A stretch of 50,009 nt of DNA from Acinetobacter zhairuonensis. GTDB taxonomy: Bacteria > Pseudomonadota > Gammaproteobacteria > Pseudomonadales > Moraxellaceae. Made by a program: the position numbers and the translations under genes. The stretch spans positions 1-50,009 of the forward strand of contig NZ_JAKVIM010000025.1 in the NCBI RefSeq assembly GCF_022601715.1, in the 5' to 3' direction. This document shows, in pieces, positions 26,802 to 38,827 of the stretch (within the stretch, counting starts at the first letter, position 1; the number at the start of each line of letters is the position of its first letter). The notes beneath the pieces were generated by a model. That model saw only the letters and a list, made by a program, of their open reading frames with translations. It had not been told where the DNA came from and searched no databases.

Positions 26802-29642
26802 ATGCAAGAAGTTGCTGACGCTCTGCGTCTTGACACTGAACTTTCCGCTGATAGTGCAGCGTATATTGAAGAACTTTATGAGCAGTATTTGACGTCACCT
26901 GAATCAGTTGGAGCTGATTGGCGCACTTACTTCGATAAATTCCCGAAAGGTGATCAACCACACAGTAATGTACGTGAGCAATTCCTCTTATTAGGTCGCA
27001 ATTCAAGTCGTGTTCAGGCCGTGGTTCAAAGCACAGTAAGTACTGAACATGAGCGTCGTCAAATTGGCGTATTACAACTTATTGCAGCGTACCGTAACCG
27101 TGGTCACCAGAAAGCGAAGCTTGATCCTTTAGGTTTGGCAAAACGTGAAATCGTTCCAGATCTTGATTTAGCTGCGCATGGCTTGACCCAATCAGATTTA
27201 GATACTGTATTTAATACAGGTAATTTGCTTATCGGTAAAGATGAAGCAACCTTAGGTGAAATGGTTCAAGCCATGGAAGCAACATATTGTGCTTCTATTG
27301 GTGCAGAATACATGCATATTGTTGACACCAAAGAAAAACGTTGGATTCAACAACGCCTTGAAGGGGCACGTGGTCAATTTAATTTCACTGTAGAGCAGAA
27401 GAAACACGTATTAGAGCGTTTGACTGCAGCAGAAGGTCTAGAAAAATTCCTTGGTAATAAATACGTCGGTGCAAAACGCTTCGGTGTTGAAGGTGGTGAA
27501 TCTTTCATTCCAATGGTTGATGCTTTGATTCAACGTGCAGGTTCTGTAGGTTGTAAAGAAGTTGTCATTGGTATGCCACACCGTGGTCGTTTAAACCTTT
27601 TGGTTAACATCATGGGTAAAAACCCAGCAGAACTATTTGGTGAGTTTGAAGGTAAGAGCTTACATAAAAAAGGTTCTGGTGACGTTAAATACCACCAAGG
27701 TTTCTCTTCAAATGTAATGACTCCAGGTGGTGAAGTTCACTTGGCATTGGCATTTAACCCATCGCACTTAGAAATCGTTGGACCTGTAGTAGAAGGTTCT
27801 GTACGTGCACGTCAAGTGCGTCGTAAAGACATTGGCGGTGATGATGTATTACCCGTAATTGTTCATGGTGATGCTGCATTTTCAGGTCAAGGTGTAAACC
27901 AAGAAACCTTCCAAATGTCGCAAACACGTGGTTATACAGTAGGTGGTACGGTTCACATTGTTGTAAACAACCAAGTTGGTTTTACAACGTCTGACCCTCG
28001 TGATGCACGTTCTACAGAATACTGTACAGACATCGCGAAAATGATCCAAGCACCGATTTTCCATGTGAACGGTGATGATCCTGAATCAGTATTGTTTGTT
28101 GCTCAATTGGCGCATGACTTCCGTCATACGTTCCGTAAAGACGTTGTAATTGACATGTTCTGTTACCGTCGTCGTGGTCATAACGAAGCGGACGAGCCAG
28201 CTGCAACACAGCCGATGATGTATCAAGTCATCAATAAGAAAACGACTACACGTGCGTTATACGCAGACCAATTGGTTCAAGAAAACGTGTTGGATCGTGC
28301 TAAAGCGGATCAAATGGTCGAAGACTACCGTGCTGATTTAGAAGCAGGTAAACACGTTGCAAATGCATTAATCCTTGAGCCAAATACAAAAATGTTTGTG
28401 GATTGGACTCCATACTTGGGTCATGAATACACAGATATTTGGGATACTACGTTCTCTGAAGATCGCTTAAAAGAACTTGGTCACACCATGCGTCAGTTGC
28501 CTGAAGGCTTCGTGATGCAGCGTCAAGTCGCAAAAGTGATTGATGATCGCTTGAAAATGCAAACTGGTGAAATGCCATTGAACTGGGGCGCAGCTGAAAC
28601 TTTAGCTTATGCGACTTTGTTGGATGAAGGCTATTTAGTTCGTTTAACCGGTGAAGACGTTGGTCGTGGTACATTCTCGCATCGTCATGCGAAATTACAT
28701 AACCAAGTTGATGGTTCAACTTATATTCCACTTTGCCACATCAAAGAAAACCAACCGCGCGTTGCGGTTTATGATTCTTTATTGTCAGAAATGGCAGTAT
28801 TGGCATTTGAATATGGTTATGCAACGACTTTGCCAAAGAGCTTGGTTATTTGGGAAGCTCAATTCGGTGACTTCGCAAACTGCGCACAGGTTGTAATTGA
28901 CCAGTTCATCGCTTCAGGTGAGACCAAGTGGGAACGTGTTTGTGGTTTAACTATGTTGCTACCACACGGTTTTGAAGGTCAAGGTCCAGAGCATTCATCT
29001 GCACGTTTAGAACGTTTCTTACAGCTATGTGCTGAAGACAACATGCAAGTAATGACTCCAACTACACCTGCTCAGATTTTCCATGCTTTACGTCGTCAGG
29101 CAGTTCGCCCAATCCGTAAGCCAATGATCATCATGTCACCGAAGTCTTTACTTCGTCACAAACTTGCAACTTCAACTTTAAATGAACTTGCAACTGGCAC
29201 ATTCCAGACTGTGATTGATGAAGTTGATCAAATCAACAAAGCTGACGTAACGCGTCTTGTTCTTTGTGGTGGTAAAGTTTATTACGACCTATTAGAAAAA
29301 CGTCGTGAGCAAGGTTTAAACAACGTTGCAATCGTTCGTATTGAACAATTGTATCCGTACCCAGAACAACGTATTGCTGAAGTATTGGCTTCTTATCCAA
29401 ACCTTAAAGATGTAGTTTGGACTCAAGAAGAGCCTAAGAACCAAGGCGCTTGGTTATTCATTGCTCCTCGTTTATATGACGATGTAATGAAATCAGGTAA
29501 ACAAGTACGTATCAGTTATGCAGGTCGTGAAGCTTCTGCTGCACCGGCTTGTGGTTCACCATATTTGCATGCAAAACAACAAGCTCAGCTGGTTAATGAC
29601 GCTTTAGCGATCGTAGCTGAACAATCAGGAGATTCTAAATAA
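26802..29642 (+). CDS. sucA: 2-oxoglutarate dehydrogenase E1 component
   Basis: SucA is the thiamine-diphosphate enzyme that decarboxylates 2-oxoglutarate and transfers the succinyl group to SucB. About 946 residues, normal. Landmarks are the E1o N-terminal [10 protein letters not shown] segment (binds the E2/E3 core), [31 protein letters not shown], the TPP motif [26 protein letters not shown] and the pyrimidine-domain [11 protein letters not shown]. The start is uncertain: I favour the ATG at 26802 (MQEVADAL); one at 26790 would add four residues but overlaps AGGAA. The stop shares one base with the sucB start. Confidence 0.98.
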   Translation: MQEVADALRLDTELSADSAAYIEELYEQYLTSPESVGADWRTYFDKFPKGDQPHSNVREQFLLLGRNSSRVQAVVQSTVSTEHERRQIGVLQLIAAYRNRGHQKAKLDPLGLAKREIVPDLDLAAHGLTQSDLDTVFNTGNLLIGKDEATLGEMVQAMEATYCASIGAEYMHIVDTKEKRWIQQRLEGARGQFNFTVEQKKHVLERLTAAEGLEKFLGNKYVGAKRFGVEGGESFIPMVDALIQRAGSVGCKEVVIGMPHRGRLNLLVNIMGKNPAELFGEFEGKSLHKKGSGDVKYHQGFSSNVMTPGGEVHLALAFNPSHLEIVGPVVEGSVRARQVRRKDIGGDDVLPVIVHGDAAFSGQGVNQETFQMSQTRGYTVGGTVHIVVNNQVGFTTSDPRDARSTEYCTDIAKMIQAPIFHVNGDDPESVLFVAQLAHDFRHTFRKDVVIDMFCYRRRGHNEADEPAATQPMMYQVINKKTTTRALYADQLVQENVLDRAKADQMVEDYRADLEAGKHVANALILEPNTKMFVDWTPYLGHEYTDIWDTTFSEDRLKELGHTMRQLPEGFVMQRQVAKVIDDRLKMQTGEMPLNWGAAETLAYATLLDEGYLVRLTGEDVGRGTFSHRHAKLHNQVDGSTYIPLCHIKENQPRVAVYDSLLSEMAVLAFEYGYATTLPKSLVIWEAQFGDFANCAQVVIDQFIASGETKWERVCGLTMLLPHGFEGQGPEHSSARLERFLQLCAEDNMQVMTPTTPAQIFHALRRQAVRPIRKPMIIMSPKSLLRHKLATSTLNELATGTFQTVIDEVDQINKADVTRLVLCGGKVYYDLLEKRREQGLNNVAIVRIEQLYPYPEQRIAEVLASYPNLKDVVWTQEEPKNQGAWLFIAPRLYDDVMKSGKQVRISYAGREASAAPACGSPYLHAKQQAQLVNDALAIVAEQSGDSK

Positions 29643-30856
29643 TGGCAACCGAAATTAAAGCACCGGTATTCCCAGAGTCAGTTGCAGACGGTACGATTGC
29701 AACTTGGCACAAACAACCAGGTGAAGCAGTATCACGTGATGAAGTGATCTGTGACATTGAAACAGATAAAGTTGTTTTAGAAGTAGTTGCTCCTGCTGAC
29801 GGTACAATCGTTGCAATCATTAAAAATGAAGGTGACACAGTTCTTTCTGCTGAAGTAATTGCTCAGTTTGAAGAAGGTGCGGTTTCTGGTGCTGCTGCAA
29901 CTGAAGCGGTTCAAGGTGAAGCAAAAGTTGAACAAGCTGCTGCAAACACTCAAGCGGGTGCTGCACCAGTTGTAGAGCGTGCTCAACAAGTTCAGGACCA
30001 AGCTCCTGCAGTTCGTAAAGCATTAACTGAAACTGGTATTGCTGCTGCTGATGTTGCGGGTACTGGTCGCGGTGGTCGCATCACGAAAGAAGATGTTGCA
30101 AACCATCAAACTAAACCAGCTGCTGCAGCTGCGCCATTAAGCGTTGCAGTCGGTGAGCGTATTGAGAAACGTGTTCCAATGACACGTCTTCGTAAGCGCG
30201 TTGCTGAACGTTTACTTGCCGCGACTCAAGAAACTGCAATGTTGACGACGTTCAACGAAGTGAACATGAAGCCAATCATGGAAATGCGTGCGCAATATAA
30301 AGACGCATTCGAGAAGCGTCACGGTGCGCGTCTTGGCTTTATGTCTTTCTTTGTTAAAGCAGCAACTGAAGCACTTAAACGCTACCCAGCGGTTAACGCA
30401 TCAATTGATGGCGACGACATCGTTTATCATGGTTACTATGACATCGGTGTAGCAGTATCTTCTGACCGCGGTCTAGTGGTTCCTGTATTACGTGATACTG
30501 ACCGTATGAACTACGCTGAAGTTGAAAACGGTATCCGTGACTATGCCTACAAAGCTCGTGATGGCAAATTAGGTATCGAAGACATGACTGGTGGTACGTT
30601 CACCATTACTAACGGTGGTACTTTCGGTTCATTGCTTTCTACGCCAATTTTGAACACACCACAAACTGCAATTTTAGGCATGCACAAAATCCAAGAGCGT
30701 CCTATGGCAGTGAATGGTCAAGTAGAAATCTTGCCAATGATGTATTTAGCGCTTTCTTATGACCACCGTTTAATCGATGGTAAAGAAGCTGTAGGTTTCT
30801 TAGTAACAATCAAAGAATTGTTAGAAGAACCAGCTAAATTGATCCTTGACCTTTAA
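29642..30856 (+). CDS. sucB: 2-oxoglutarate dehydrogenase E2 (dihydrolipoyl succinyltransferase)
   Basis: SucB forms the core of the complex and moves the succinyl group to CoA. Its domains in order are a lipoyl domain (residues 1-75) with lipoyl-lysine Lys43 in [11 protein letters not shown], an Ala/Gln-rich flexible linker (80-115), the peripheral subunit-binding domain ([20 protein letters not shown], then [11 protein letters not shown]), another short linker, and the catalytic domain ending in [16 protein letters not shown] with the active-site His and Asp. 404 residues, normal. ATG overlaps the sucA stop (TAATG). Confidence 0.99.
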   Translation: MATEIKAPVFPESVADGTIATWHKQPGEAVSRDEVICDIETDKVVLEVVAPADGTIVAIIKNEGDTVLSAEVIAQFEEGAVSGAAATEAVQGEAKVEQAAANTQAGAAPVVERAQQVQDQAPAVRKALTETGIAAADVAGTGRGGRITKEDVANHQTKPAAAAAPLSVAVGERIEKRVPMTRLRKRVAERLLAATQETAMLTTFNEVNMKPIMEMRAQYKDAFEKRHGARLGFMSFFVKAATEALKRYPAVNASIDGDDIVYHGYYDIGVAVSSDRGLVVPVLRDTDRMNYAEVENGIRDYAYKARDGKLGIEDMTGGTFTITNGGTFGSLLSTPILNTPQTAILGMHKIQERPMAVNGQVEILPMMYLALSYDHRLIDGKEAVGFLVTIKELLEEPAKLILDL

Positions 30857-30866
30857 TCGATAGAAT

Positions 30867-32350
<1,484 letters not shown>

Positions 32351-32354
32351 GATC

Positions 32355-32384
32355 AAAAAAGAGCGGTTTAAACCGCTCTTTTTT
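32355..32384. terminator. Terminator after lpd
   Basis: A perfect 30-base palindrome with arms GAGCGGTTTAAACCGCTC bordered by six A's and six T's, symmetrical on both strands. It ends the sucAB-lpd unit. Confidence 0.92.
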
Positions 32385-32446
32385 ACTTTTAAAGGTTGTT
32401 TTTAGCGGAACAATCTACTACAAATAAGAAAGAAAAATTGAAATAA

Positions 32447-32489
32447 GGACTAATACCAAGAAGACGTAAGTCCGAGGATTAGTCAGTCC
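32447..32489 (+). promoter_or_regulatory. Leader with alternative hairpins before sucC
   Basis: GACTAAT (32448-32454) can pair with ATTAGTC (32478-32484), while GGACT (32447-32451) can pair instead with AGTCC at 32469-32473 or 32485-32489. These pairings exclude each other, as in attenuator leaders. Function is inferred only. Confidence 0.35.
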
Positions 32490-32523
32490 ATAACAAAGCG
32501 AAAAAGTAGTAAAAGGTTAGTCA

Positions 32524-33690
32524 ATGAATCTACATGAGTATCAAGCCAAAGCGTTATTAAAAAAATATGGTATGCCTGTTCAAGAAGGTGTATTGGCAAC
32601 CAACGCAGAAGAAGCAGTGAAAGCCTTCGAGCAGCTTGGTGGCAAGTTTGCGGTCATGAAAGCACAAGTTCATGCGGGTGGTCGCGGTAAAGCGGGCGGC
32701 GTGAAGGTGGTGAAGTCCAGTATTGAAGCAGCGGACTATGCCAATCATATTATCGGTACTCGTTTAGTCACTTATCAGACAGATGCAAGTGGACAGCCTG
32801 TTAACAGCGTACTTGTCTGTGAAGATGTTTATCCTGTAGAACGTGAATTATATTTGGGCGCAGTGGTAGACCGTTCAAGCCGACGTGTGACTTTCATGGC
32901 ATCAACTGAAGGTGGTGTTGAAATTGAGAAAGTCGCAGAAGAAACACCTGAGAAAATTATTAGAGTTGAAGTAGATCCATTGGTGGGTTTACAACCGTTT
33001 CAGGCACGTGAAGTAGCTTTTGCCCTAAAACTTAAGGATGCTCAGGTCACGCAATTCGTCAAAATTATGACTGCGGCTTATCAAGCCTTTGTTGAAAATG
33101 ACTTTGCTTTATTTGAAATTAACCCATTATCCGTACGTGAAAATGGCGAAATTTTATGTGTCGATGCTAAAGTAGGCATTGATTCAAATGCCTTATATCG
33201 TTTACCTGAAGTTTTAGCTTTACGTGATAAATCTCAAGAAAATGAACGTGAACTTAAAGCCTCTGAGTTCGATCTGAACTATGTGGCTTTAGAAGGTAAC
33301 ATTGGCTGTATGGTGAATGGTGCTGGTTTAGCCATGGCAACCATGGACATCATTAAACTCTACGGTGGACAACCTGCAAACTTCTTGGATGTGGGTGGTG
33401 GTGCAACCAAAGAGCGTGTAATTGAAGCGTTTAAACTAATTTTGGCAGATACCTCGGTTCAGGGCGTATTGATTAATATTTTTGGTGGAATTGTTCGTTG
33501 TGACATGATTGCAGAAGCAATTATTGCTGCGGTACAGGAAGTTCATGTAGAGGTTCCTGTTGTGGTTCGTTTAGAAGGAAATAATGCCGAGTTAGGGGCA
33601 AAAATTCTGGATGAATCAGGTTTGAAATTAACTTCTGCAAATGGTCTGGCTGATGCTGCAGAAAAAATTGTTGCCGCAGTAAAAGCATAA
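32524..33690 (+). CDS. sucC: Succinyl-CoA synthetase beta subunit
   Basis: SucC is the ATP-grasp subunit that binds nucleotide and succinate. The 388-residue protein shows [19 protein letters not shown], the nucleotide-binding loop [30 protein letters not shown] for metal binding and the Suc[14 protein letters not shown] segment. It follows lpd by about 170 bases with a terminator between, so it probably has its own promoter. AAGG lies seven bases before the ATG. Codon use looks less biased than in sdhA to lpd. Confidence 0.99.
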   Translation: MNLHEYQAKALLKKYGMPVQEGVLATNAEEAVKAFEQLGGKFAVMKAQVHAGGRGKAGGVKVVKSSIEAADYANHIIGTRLVTYQTDASGQPVNSVLVCEDVYPVERELYLGAVVDRSSRRVTFMASTEGGVEIEKVAEETPEKIIRVEVDPLVGLQPFQAREVAFALKLKDAQVTQFVKIMTAAYQAFVENDFALFEINPLSVRENGEILCVDAKVGIDSNALYRLPEVLALRDKSQENERELKASEFDLNYVALEGNIGCMVNGAGLAMATMDIIKLYGGQPANFLDVGGGATKERVIEAFKLILADTSVQGVLINIFGGIVRCDMIAEAIIAAVQEVHVEVPVVVRLEGNNAELGAKILDESGLKLTSANGLADAAEKIVAAVKA

Positions 33691-33701
33691 GGAGTTCCAC
33701 A

Positions 33702-34592
33702 ATGAGCGTATTAATTAATAAAAACACAAAAGTATTGGTACAAGGTTTTACGGGTAAAAATGGTACTTTCCATTCTGCTCAAGCGCTAGATTACGGCACC
33801 AAAGTGGTGGGTGGTGTAACACCAGGTAAAGGTGGAACCACACATTTGGATTTACCTGTATTTAATACCATGAAAGACGCAGTGCGTGAAACTCAAGCAG
33901 ATGCCTCTGTGATTTATGTACCTGCACCTTATGTATTGGATTCAATTGTTGAGGCTGTGGATTCAGGCGTTGGACTGATTGTCGTGATTACGGAAGGTGT
34001 ACCTACACTGGATATGTTGAAAGCCAAACGCTATTTAGAAACCAATGGCAATGGTACGCGTTTGGTGGGTCCAAACTGTCCGGGGGTGATTACCCCTGGT
34101 GAATGTAAAATTGGGATTATGCCAGGTCATATTCATAAACCTGGTCGTATCGGCATTATTTCACGTTCAGGGACGTTAACTTACGAAGCGGTTGCACAGA
34201 CCACTAAACTTGGACTGGGACAATCGACTTGTATTGGTATTGGTGGTGACCCAATTCCGGGTATGAACCAAATTGATGCATTAAAACTGTTCCAAGATGA
34301 CCCAGATACCGATGCGATCATTATGATTGGTGAAATTGGGGGCACGGCAGAAGAAGAAGCCGCTGAATATATACAGTCTAACGTGTCAAAACCTGTTGTC
34401 GGTTATATCGCTGGTGTGACAGCCCCAAAAGGTAAGCGTATGGGACACGCTGGTGCAATTATTTCGGGTGGTAAAGGCACTGCCGAAGAAAAATTTGCAG
34501 CCTTTGAGCGTGCGGGAATGGCTTATACCCGTAGTCCAGCAGAATTAGGTGCGACGATGTTACAAGTTTTAAAAGCGCAGGGTTTAGCTTAA
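33702..34592 (+). CDS. sucD: Succinyl-CoA synthetase alpha subunit
   Basis: SucD binds CoA and carries the phosphohistidine. CoA-binding N-terminal [20 protein letters not shown], then [18 protein letters not shown] and [16 protein letters not shown]. The active-site histidine is in [19 protein letters not shown]. 296 residues, slightly longer than E. coli (289). It follows sucC by 11 bases with AAGGAG, a tight two-gene operon that ends at the terminator at 34617. Confidence 0.99.
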   Translation: MSVLINKNTKVLVQGFTGKNGTFHSAQALDYGTKVVGGVTPGKGGTTHLDLPVFNTMKDAVRETQADASVIYVPAPYVLDSIVEAVDSGVGLIVVITEGVPTLDMLKAKRYLETNGNGTRLVGPNCPGVITPGECKIGIMPGHIHKPGRIGIISRSGTLTYEAVAQTTKLGLGQSTCIGIGGDPIPGMNQIDALKLFQDDPDTDAIIMIGEIGGTAEEEAAEYIQSNVSKPVVGYIAGVTAPKGKRMGHAGAIISGGKGTAEEKFAAFERAGMAYTRSPAELGATMLQVLKAQGLA

Positions 34593-34616
34593 GTCATTGA
34601 ATTCGCGAGATCTCAA

Positions 34617-34648
34617 GCGTATGTTGCTCCTGCAGCATACGTTTTTTT
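34617..34648 (+). terminator. Terminator after sucD
   Basis: Stem CGTATGTTGC / GCAGCATACG (one T-G pair) with loop TCCT and seven T's. Confidence 0.88.
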
Positions 34649-34718
34649 ATGTTTAAAAGTTACATTTGGTATACAAATTGCACTACACGGGTATTAGTGT
34701 TAACAGTGTCCTCATACG

Positions 34719-35402
34719 ATGCAAGCGGTAAATTGGAATCAATTTAGTGAAGAGTTTAGTCGCAATCTTCAGAAGGTTATCCCATTTGAAGGTTTGGTGG
34801 CGTTTAATATCGATTCAGAAACAACGGCAAGTCAATATTTATTTAAAGGCATTAGTAATCAAGCAGTCGATGAATATTTGGGTTATAAACAGCACCATGA
34901 CCCTGTACATTTTCGGCATAGCTATCAGAAAAAAGACATTAAGTTAAGTGTTTTACAGCAAGCAACATCTAATCCTGAATATGAAGACTTTAGGAAGAAG
35001 TGGAATATTCAAGACACAGTCGAATTGTTTTTCCGCCAGAATGGTATACCTGTACGGGGGATGAGCTTAGTACGTTCTTCGGAGAATACAGCTTTTTCAC
35101 AACATGAATTGAGAATGATCGAGTCATTTTATGATTTAACAGCATGCTGTTTTAATCAAATTTATGATGTTTCTAGCCATCAGGTCAGTGTTTTTAATGA
35201 AGGATTAACAGAATCCTTAACTCGACAAGAATCCAAAGTCCTTAATTTATTATGCAAAGGCTTAAATAATCAGGCACTGGCTGATGAAATGCATTGCGGG
35301 CTCTCTACCATTAAAACTCATTTGCAACACATCTATCAAAAGGCTCAGGTTAAAAGCCGTCAGGAATTAATGAGCAGAGTGTTATGTGGTCTTCAACTTT
35401 GA
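34719..35402 (+). CDS. LuxR-family transcriptional regulator
   Basis: A 227-residue regulator. The C-terminal 60 residues are a LuxR-type helix-turn-helix: LTRQESKVLNLLCKGLNNQA, then LADEMHCGLSTIKTHLQHIY. The N-terminal 150 residues resemble a GAF/PAS-like sensor with no receiver aspartate pattern and no clear acyl-homoserine-lactone pocket signature, so the signal is unknown. A terminator follows, then the copper amine oxidase gene 119 bases downstream in the same direction. I infer that it regulates the amine oxidase and perhaps the porin after it. Confidence 0.87.
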   Translation: MQAVNWNQFSEEFSRNLQKVIPFEGLVAFNIDSETTASQYLFKGISNQAVDEYLGYKQHHDPVHFRHSYQKKDIKLSVLQQATSNPEYEDFRKKWNIQDTVELFFRQNGIPVRGMSLVRSSENTAFSQHELRMIESFYDLTACCFNQIYDVSSHQVSVFNEGLTESLTRQESKVLNLLCKGLNNQALADEMHCGLSTIKTHLQHIYQKAQVKSRQELMSRVLCGLQL

Positions 35403-35431
35403 GGCAAAATGCGGAATTTGACTTCGATTTT

Positions 35432-35459
35432 AAAAATCATCCTTTGGGATGATTTTTTT
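35432..35459 (+). terminator. Terminator after the LuxR-type gene
   Basis: AAAAATCATCC / GGATGATTTTT stem with loop TTTG and seven T's. It separates the regulator transcript from the amine oxidase. Confidence 0.9.
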
Positions 35460-35521
35460 ACTTAGGGAACAGCGTAATTTTTCAGCATAGAAAAAAGTTG
35501 GAAAGGTTAAGGAAATCCTAG

Positions 35522-37822
35522 ATGAAAACATTACATTCACACATGCTGAAAAAGTATCTTAAACAAATGTCGAATGTTATTGGTGTAATGGCGATTGGCG
35601 CATGTGCAACTCAGGCAATGGCACATGGTGAAGCTGCGAAAATGTTACCGTTACAGCAAGCGATGCAATCAGTTGGCGCAACGGTACAACAAGATCAGTA
35701 TGCAAATGTATATACAATCAGCAAAAACTCAACCTTAGCGCGTGCTAAACCGAATTCAACCACGATTATGGTGAATGGGAAGCCATTAAAAGTTTCAGCA
35801 CCGATCGTAATCAAAGATGGTCAGGCAATGGCATCTGAAACGTTGGCGAATGAAATTTTCCAGTCTGGACTAGATCAAACATTCCAAGTTGAAACGGTAA
35901 AGCATCCGTTAAATACTTTAACAACAGAAGAAATTCAGATTGTAAATAAAGTTATTCAGGCTGATCAACGCGCACCGAAAATATTGCGTTTTAGCCGTAT
36001 ACGTTTACAAGAGCCTGAAAAAAATGCGGTTTGGGACAGTGTACTGAATCATACTGAATACAAAGGTCCACGTTTAGCCGAATTCAGTTTATTGCAAAAT
36101 GACAATATTATTGAAGGTGTGGTTGATTTAAAGACACAAAAATTAACTACTTGGAAAGTATTGCCCGCAACCCATGGCATGGTGTTGATTGATGACTTTA
36201 TGATGGTCCAAGAGATTATTAAAGAAAGTCCTGAGTTCAAAGCTGCATTAGCAAAACGCGGTGTTACTGATGTCACTAAAGTTATGGCAACACCACTAAC
36301 AGTGGGCTATTTTGGTGGTGAGGATGGTTTAAACAAAGAACTTAGTCTACTGAAAATTGTCAGCTATCTTGATGTAGGTGATGGTAACTACTGGGCGCAT
36401 CCAATTGAAAACTTAGTCGCTATTGTCGATTTAGAAAAAAAGAAAATCGTTAAAATTGAAGAAGGTGCCATTGTTCCAGTACCAATGACTCCACGTCCTT
36501 ATGATGGTCGTGACAAGAAATTAGAAAAACGTAAGCCACTTAATATCGTAGAGCCAGAAGGTAAAAATTACAGCATTTCAGGTCAGTATATCCATTGGGG
36601 TAACTGGTGCTTCCATGTTGGTATAGATTCACGTGTAGGCTTACAAGTAGGTACAGTCACGTTTAAAGACAAAGGTGTAAAACGTAAAGTCATGTATCAA
36701 GGTAATCTTGGTGGCATGGTCGTTCCTTATGGTGATCCAGATATGGGTTGGTACTTCAAGTCGTACCTCGATTCTGGCGAATATGGTATGGGTACACTAA
36801 CCTCATCGCTTGAGCGTGGTACAGATGTTCCTGAGAACGCAGTATTGCTTGATGCAGTCATTGCTGATTACGAAGGTAAACCAATGACAATTCCAAACGC
36901 GATTGCTGTATTTGAACGTTATGCAGGACCTGAGTTTAAGCATCAGGAATTCGGACAAAGTAATGTGAGTGCTGAGCGAAGAGAATTGGTTGTTCGCTGG
37001 GTTAGTACAGTTGGTAACTATGACTACATGTTTGACTGGGTCTTCTCAGACAATGGCACCATGGGTATTAATGCGGGTGCAACAGGGATTGAAGCGGTTA
37101 AAGGCGTAAAAGCAAAGACCATGCATGATGCAACAGCAAAAGAAGATACCCGTTACGGTACTTTAATTGACCACAATATTGTGGGAACAACCCATCAGCA
37201 TATTTATAACTTCCGCCTAGATTTAGATGTTGATGGTGCAAATAATACGCTCACTCATATGAACCCTGTTGTGAATGCAAACAAAAAAGGCGTGCGTAAG
37301 AGTGCGATGGAAATCGAAAAGCATGTTGTAAGCAAAGAACAAGATGCCGCTGAGAAATTTAATCCATCAACTATTCGTTTAATTAGTAACTATTCGAAAG
37401 AAAACAAAGTGGGCAACCCTGTTTCTTACCAGCTGATTCCATTTGCTGGCGGTACACACCCAATTGCCAAAGGTGCAAACTTTAGCCAAGATGAATGGTT
37501 ATTCAAGCGCTTAAACTTCATGGATAAACAAATTTGGGTAACAAAATATAATCCAACTGAACTCTATCCAGAGGGTGCGTATCCAAACCGTTCTGACAAA
37601 GATACAGGTTTAGGAGAATTTGTTAAAAACAACGACAACATTGATAACAAAGATTTGGTCGTGTGGTTAACCACAGGTACAACCCACGTGGCGCGTGCAG
37701 AAGAATGGCCAATCATGCCAACCGAGTGGGTAAATGTACTGCTTAAACCGTGGAACTTCTTCGATGAAACGCCAACATTAAATCTAAACACACCTAAAGA
37801 CACTTCGACACATCAACATTAA
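35522..37822 (+). CDS. tynA: Copper-containing primary amine oxidase, periplasmic
   Basis: TynA-type enzymes oxidise primary amines (tyramine, phenethylamine) to aldehydes, releasing ammonia and hydrogen peroxide. A signal peptide (VIGVMAIGACATQAMA, cleavage before HGE) sends it to the periplasm. The small first domain and copper-amine-oxidase N-domains follow. Tyr500 in TVGNYDYMFDWVF is the precursor of the topaquinone cofactor. Copper ligands are the two His of THQHIYNFRLDLDVDG and a third in TGTTHVARAEEWP. The catalytic-base region is YLDSGEYGMG. 766 residues fit the E. coli form with its extra N-terminal domain. AAGGAAAT precedes the ATG. Downstream a TorF-type porin follows in the same direction. 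Confidence 0.97.
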   Translation: MKTLHSHMLKKYLKQMSNVIGVMAIGACATQAMAHGEAAKMLPLQQAMQSVGATVQQDQYANVYTISKNSTLARAKPNSTTIMVNGKPLKVSAPIVIKDGQAMASETLANEIFQSGLDQTFQVETVKHPLNTLTTEEIQIVNKVIQADQRAPKILRFSRIRLQEPEKNAVWDSVLNHTEYKGPRLAEFSLLQNDNIIEGVVDLKTQKLTTWKVLPATHGMVLIDDFMMVQEIIKESPEFKAALAKRGVTDVTKVMATPLTVGYFGGEDGLNKELSLLKIVSYLDVGDGNYWAHPIENLVAIVDLEKKKIVKIEEGAIVPVPMTPRPYDGRDKKLEKRKPLNIVEPEGKNYSISGQYIHWGNWCFHVGIDSRVGLQVGTVTFKDKGVKRKVMYQGNLGGMVVPYGDPDMGWYFKSYLDSGEYGMGTLTSSLERGTDVPENAVLLDAVIADYEGKPMTIPNAIAVFERYAGPEFKHQEFGQSNVSAERRELVVRWVSTVGNYDYMFDWVFSDNGTMGINAGATGIEAVKGVKAKTMHDATAKEDTRYGTLIDHNIVGTTHQHIYNFRLDLDVDGANNTLTHMNPVVNANKKGVRKSAMEIEKHVVSKEQDAAEKFNPSTIRLISNYSKENKVGNPVSYQLIPFAGGTHPIAKGANFSQDEWLFKRLNFMDKQIWVTKYNPTELYPEGAYPNRSDKDTGLGEFVKNNDNIDNKDLVVWLTTGTTHVARAEEWPIMPTEWVNVLLKPWNFFDETPTLNLNTPKDTSTHQH

Positions 37823-37842
37823 TGCTGGGATAGCAATCAAAC

Positions 37843-37870
37843 ATGCCATATCAAGAACTTGATATGGCAT
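37843..37870 (+). other. Hairpin between tynA and the TorF-type gene
   Basis: A 13-bp perfect inverted repeat ATGCCATATCAAG / CTTGATATGGCAT with only two bases between the arms. Only two T's follow, so it may be a weak terminator or an mRNA-stabilising structure; it ends about 12 bases before the next ribosome binding site. Confidence 0.65.
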
Positions 37871-37892
37871 TTCTAAGGATTTCGGAGAAAAT

Positions 37893-38651
37893 ATGTTTAA
37901 ACCATTTGTTCAGAAGTTGCTTACTGCATCTCTATTCGTTTGTTCTGCATCAGCATTTGCAGCCGATGCCAACGAAACAGCAGCACCTGTGATTAGCGTT
38001 ACCGGCTCCATGACCATGGCAACGGATTATCGCTTTCGGGGGATGTCAATGTCGAATAATGATCCTGCTGTTCAAGGTGCTTTAAACTTTGTACATAAAT
38101 CTGGGGCGTACTTAAGTCTGTGGGCATCGAATGCAGATGTGGGTGCAGGTGGAAATGTCGAAGCTGATTTTTTTGTGGGTTATATTTTACCGATCACAGA
38201 AAAATCATTCTTAGATTTTAATTATGCGGATGTAAATTATCCGGGCACGATCAAAGAATATCACACCGACTTTAGTGAGTTTGGCGTGAACTATAACCAT
38301 AGTGATTTAGTGACTGCAGGCGATTATTTCACAGCGGGTGTGTTCTATTCACCTGAATTTGCCTTCAAATCAGGGCAAGAGCTCTATCTGAATACAACCT
38401 ACAAGTTTCCAATTTACAACTCAATCAAGCTCATTTCTGGATTAGGTTATACCAAAATGGAAGACAATGAACTGTTTGCCACTGCTTTTGGTGGGGATGG
38501 TCGACAAGATGACTATTTTGATTACAAAATTGGTTTTGGGGCTGAGGTCTTGGGCTTAAATTCAGAATTGTTATGGATTGATAATAATATTGATAGCGAT
38601 GCCAAGATCATGAAAGGCAGTCTGGTATTTTCTGTCGCAAAACAGTTCTAA
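37893..38651 (+). CDS. TorF-family putative outer membrane channel
   Basis: A 252-residue exported beta-barrel protein with signal peptide LLTASLFVCSASAFA. The pattern SGSMTMATDYRFRGMSMSNN-like start (ISVTGSMTMATDYRFRGMSM) and the alternating aromatic strands are typical of the TorF/Gcw_chp family of small putative porins. It ends in phenylalanine (SVAKQF), the recognition signal for the BAM complex. The substrate is unknown. It lies 70 bases after tynA and is followed by a strong terminator, so it may import amines for the periplasmic oxidase or export a product; this is inference. Confidence 0.88.
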   Translation: MFKPFVQKLLTASLFVCSASAFAADANETAAPVISVTGSMTMATDYRFRGMSMSNNDPAVQGALNFVHKSGAYLSLWASNADVGAGGNVEADFFVGYILPITEKSFLDFNYADVNYPGTIKEYHTDFSEFGVNYNHSDLVTAGDYFTAGVFYSPEFAFKSGQELYLNTTYKFPIYNSIKLISGLGYTKMEDNELFATAFGGDGRQDDYFDYKIGFGAEVLGLNSELLWIDNNIDSDAKIMKGSLVFSVAKQF

Positions 38652-38689
38652 ATCTAAAGTAGCTAAAGCTATTTTAGGATGATCCAAGG

Positions 38690-38720
38690 AAAGGGCTTCA
38701 TGATAATGAAGCCCTTTTTT
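38690..38720 (+). terminator. Terminator after the TorF-type gene
   Basis: AAAGGGCTTCAT / ATGAAGCCCTTT perfect 12-bp stem, loop GATA, six T's. Confidence 0.92.
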
Positions 38721-38827
38721 AATGACGTGATGAAGCATGGAAACAGTTAGTGATTTCTGAGCTGCTATGTATGAAGTCATATTTCAGCATGTTATAGTGA
38801 ATATTAAAATTATGCTGTGAAGACATA

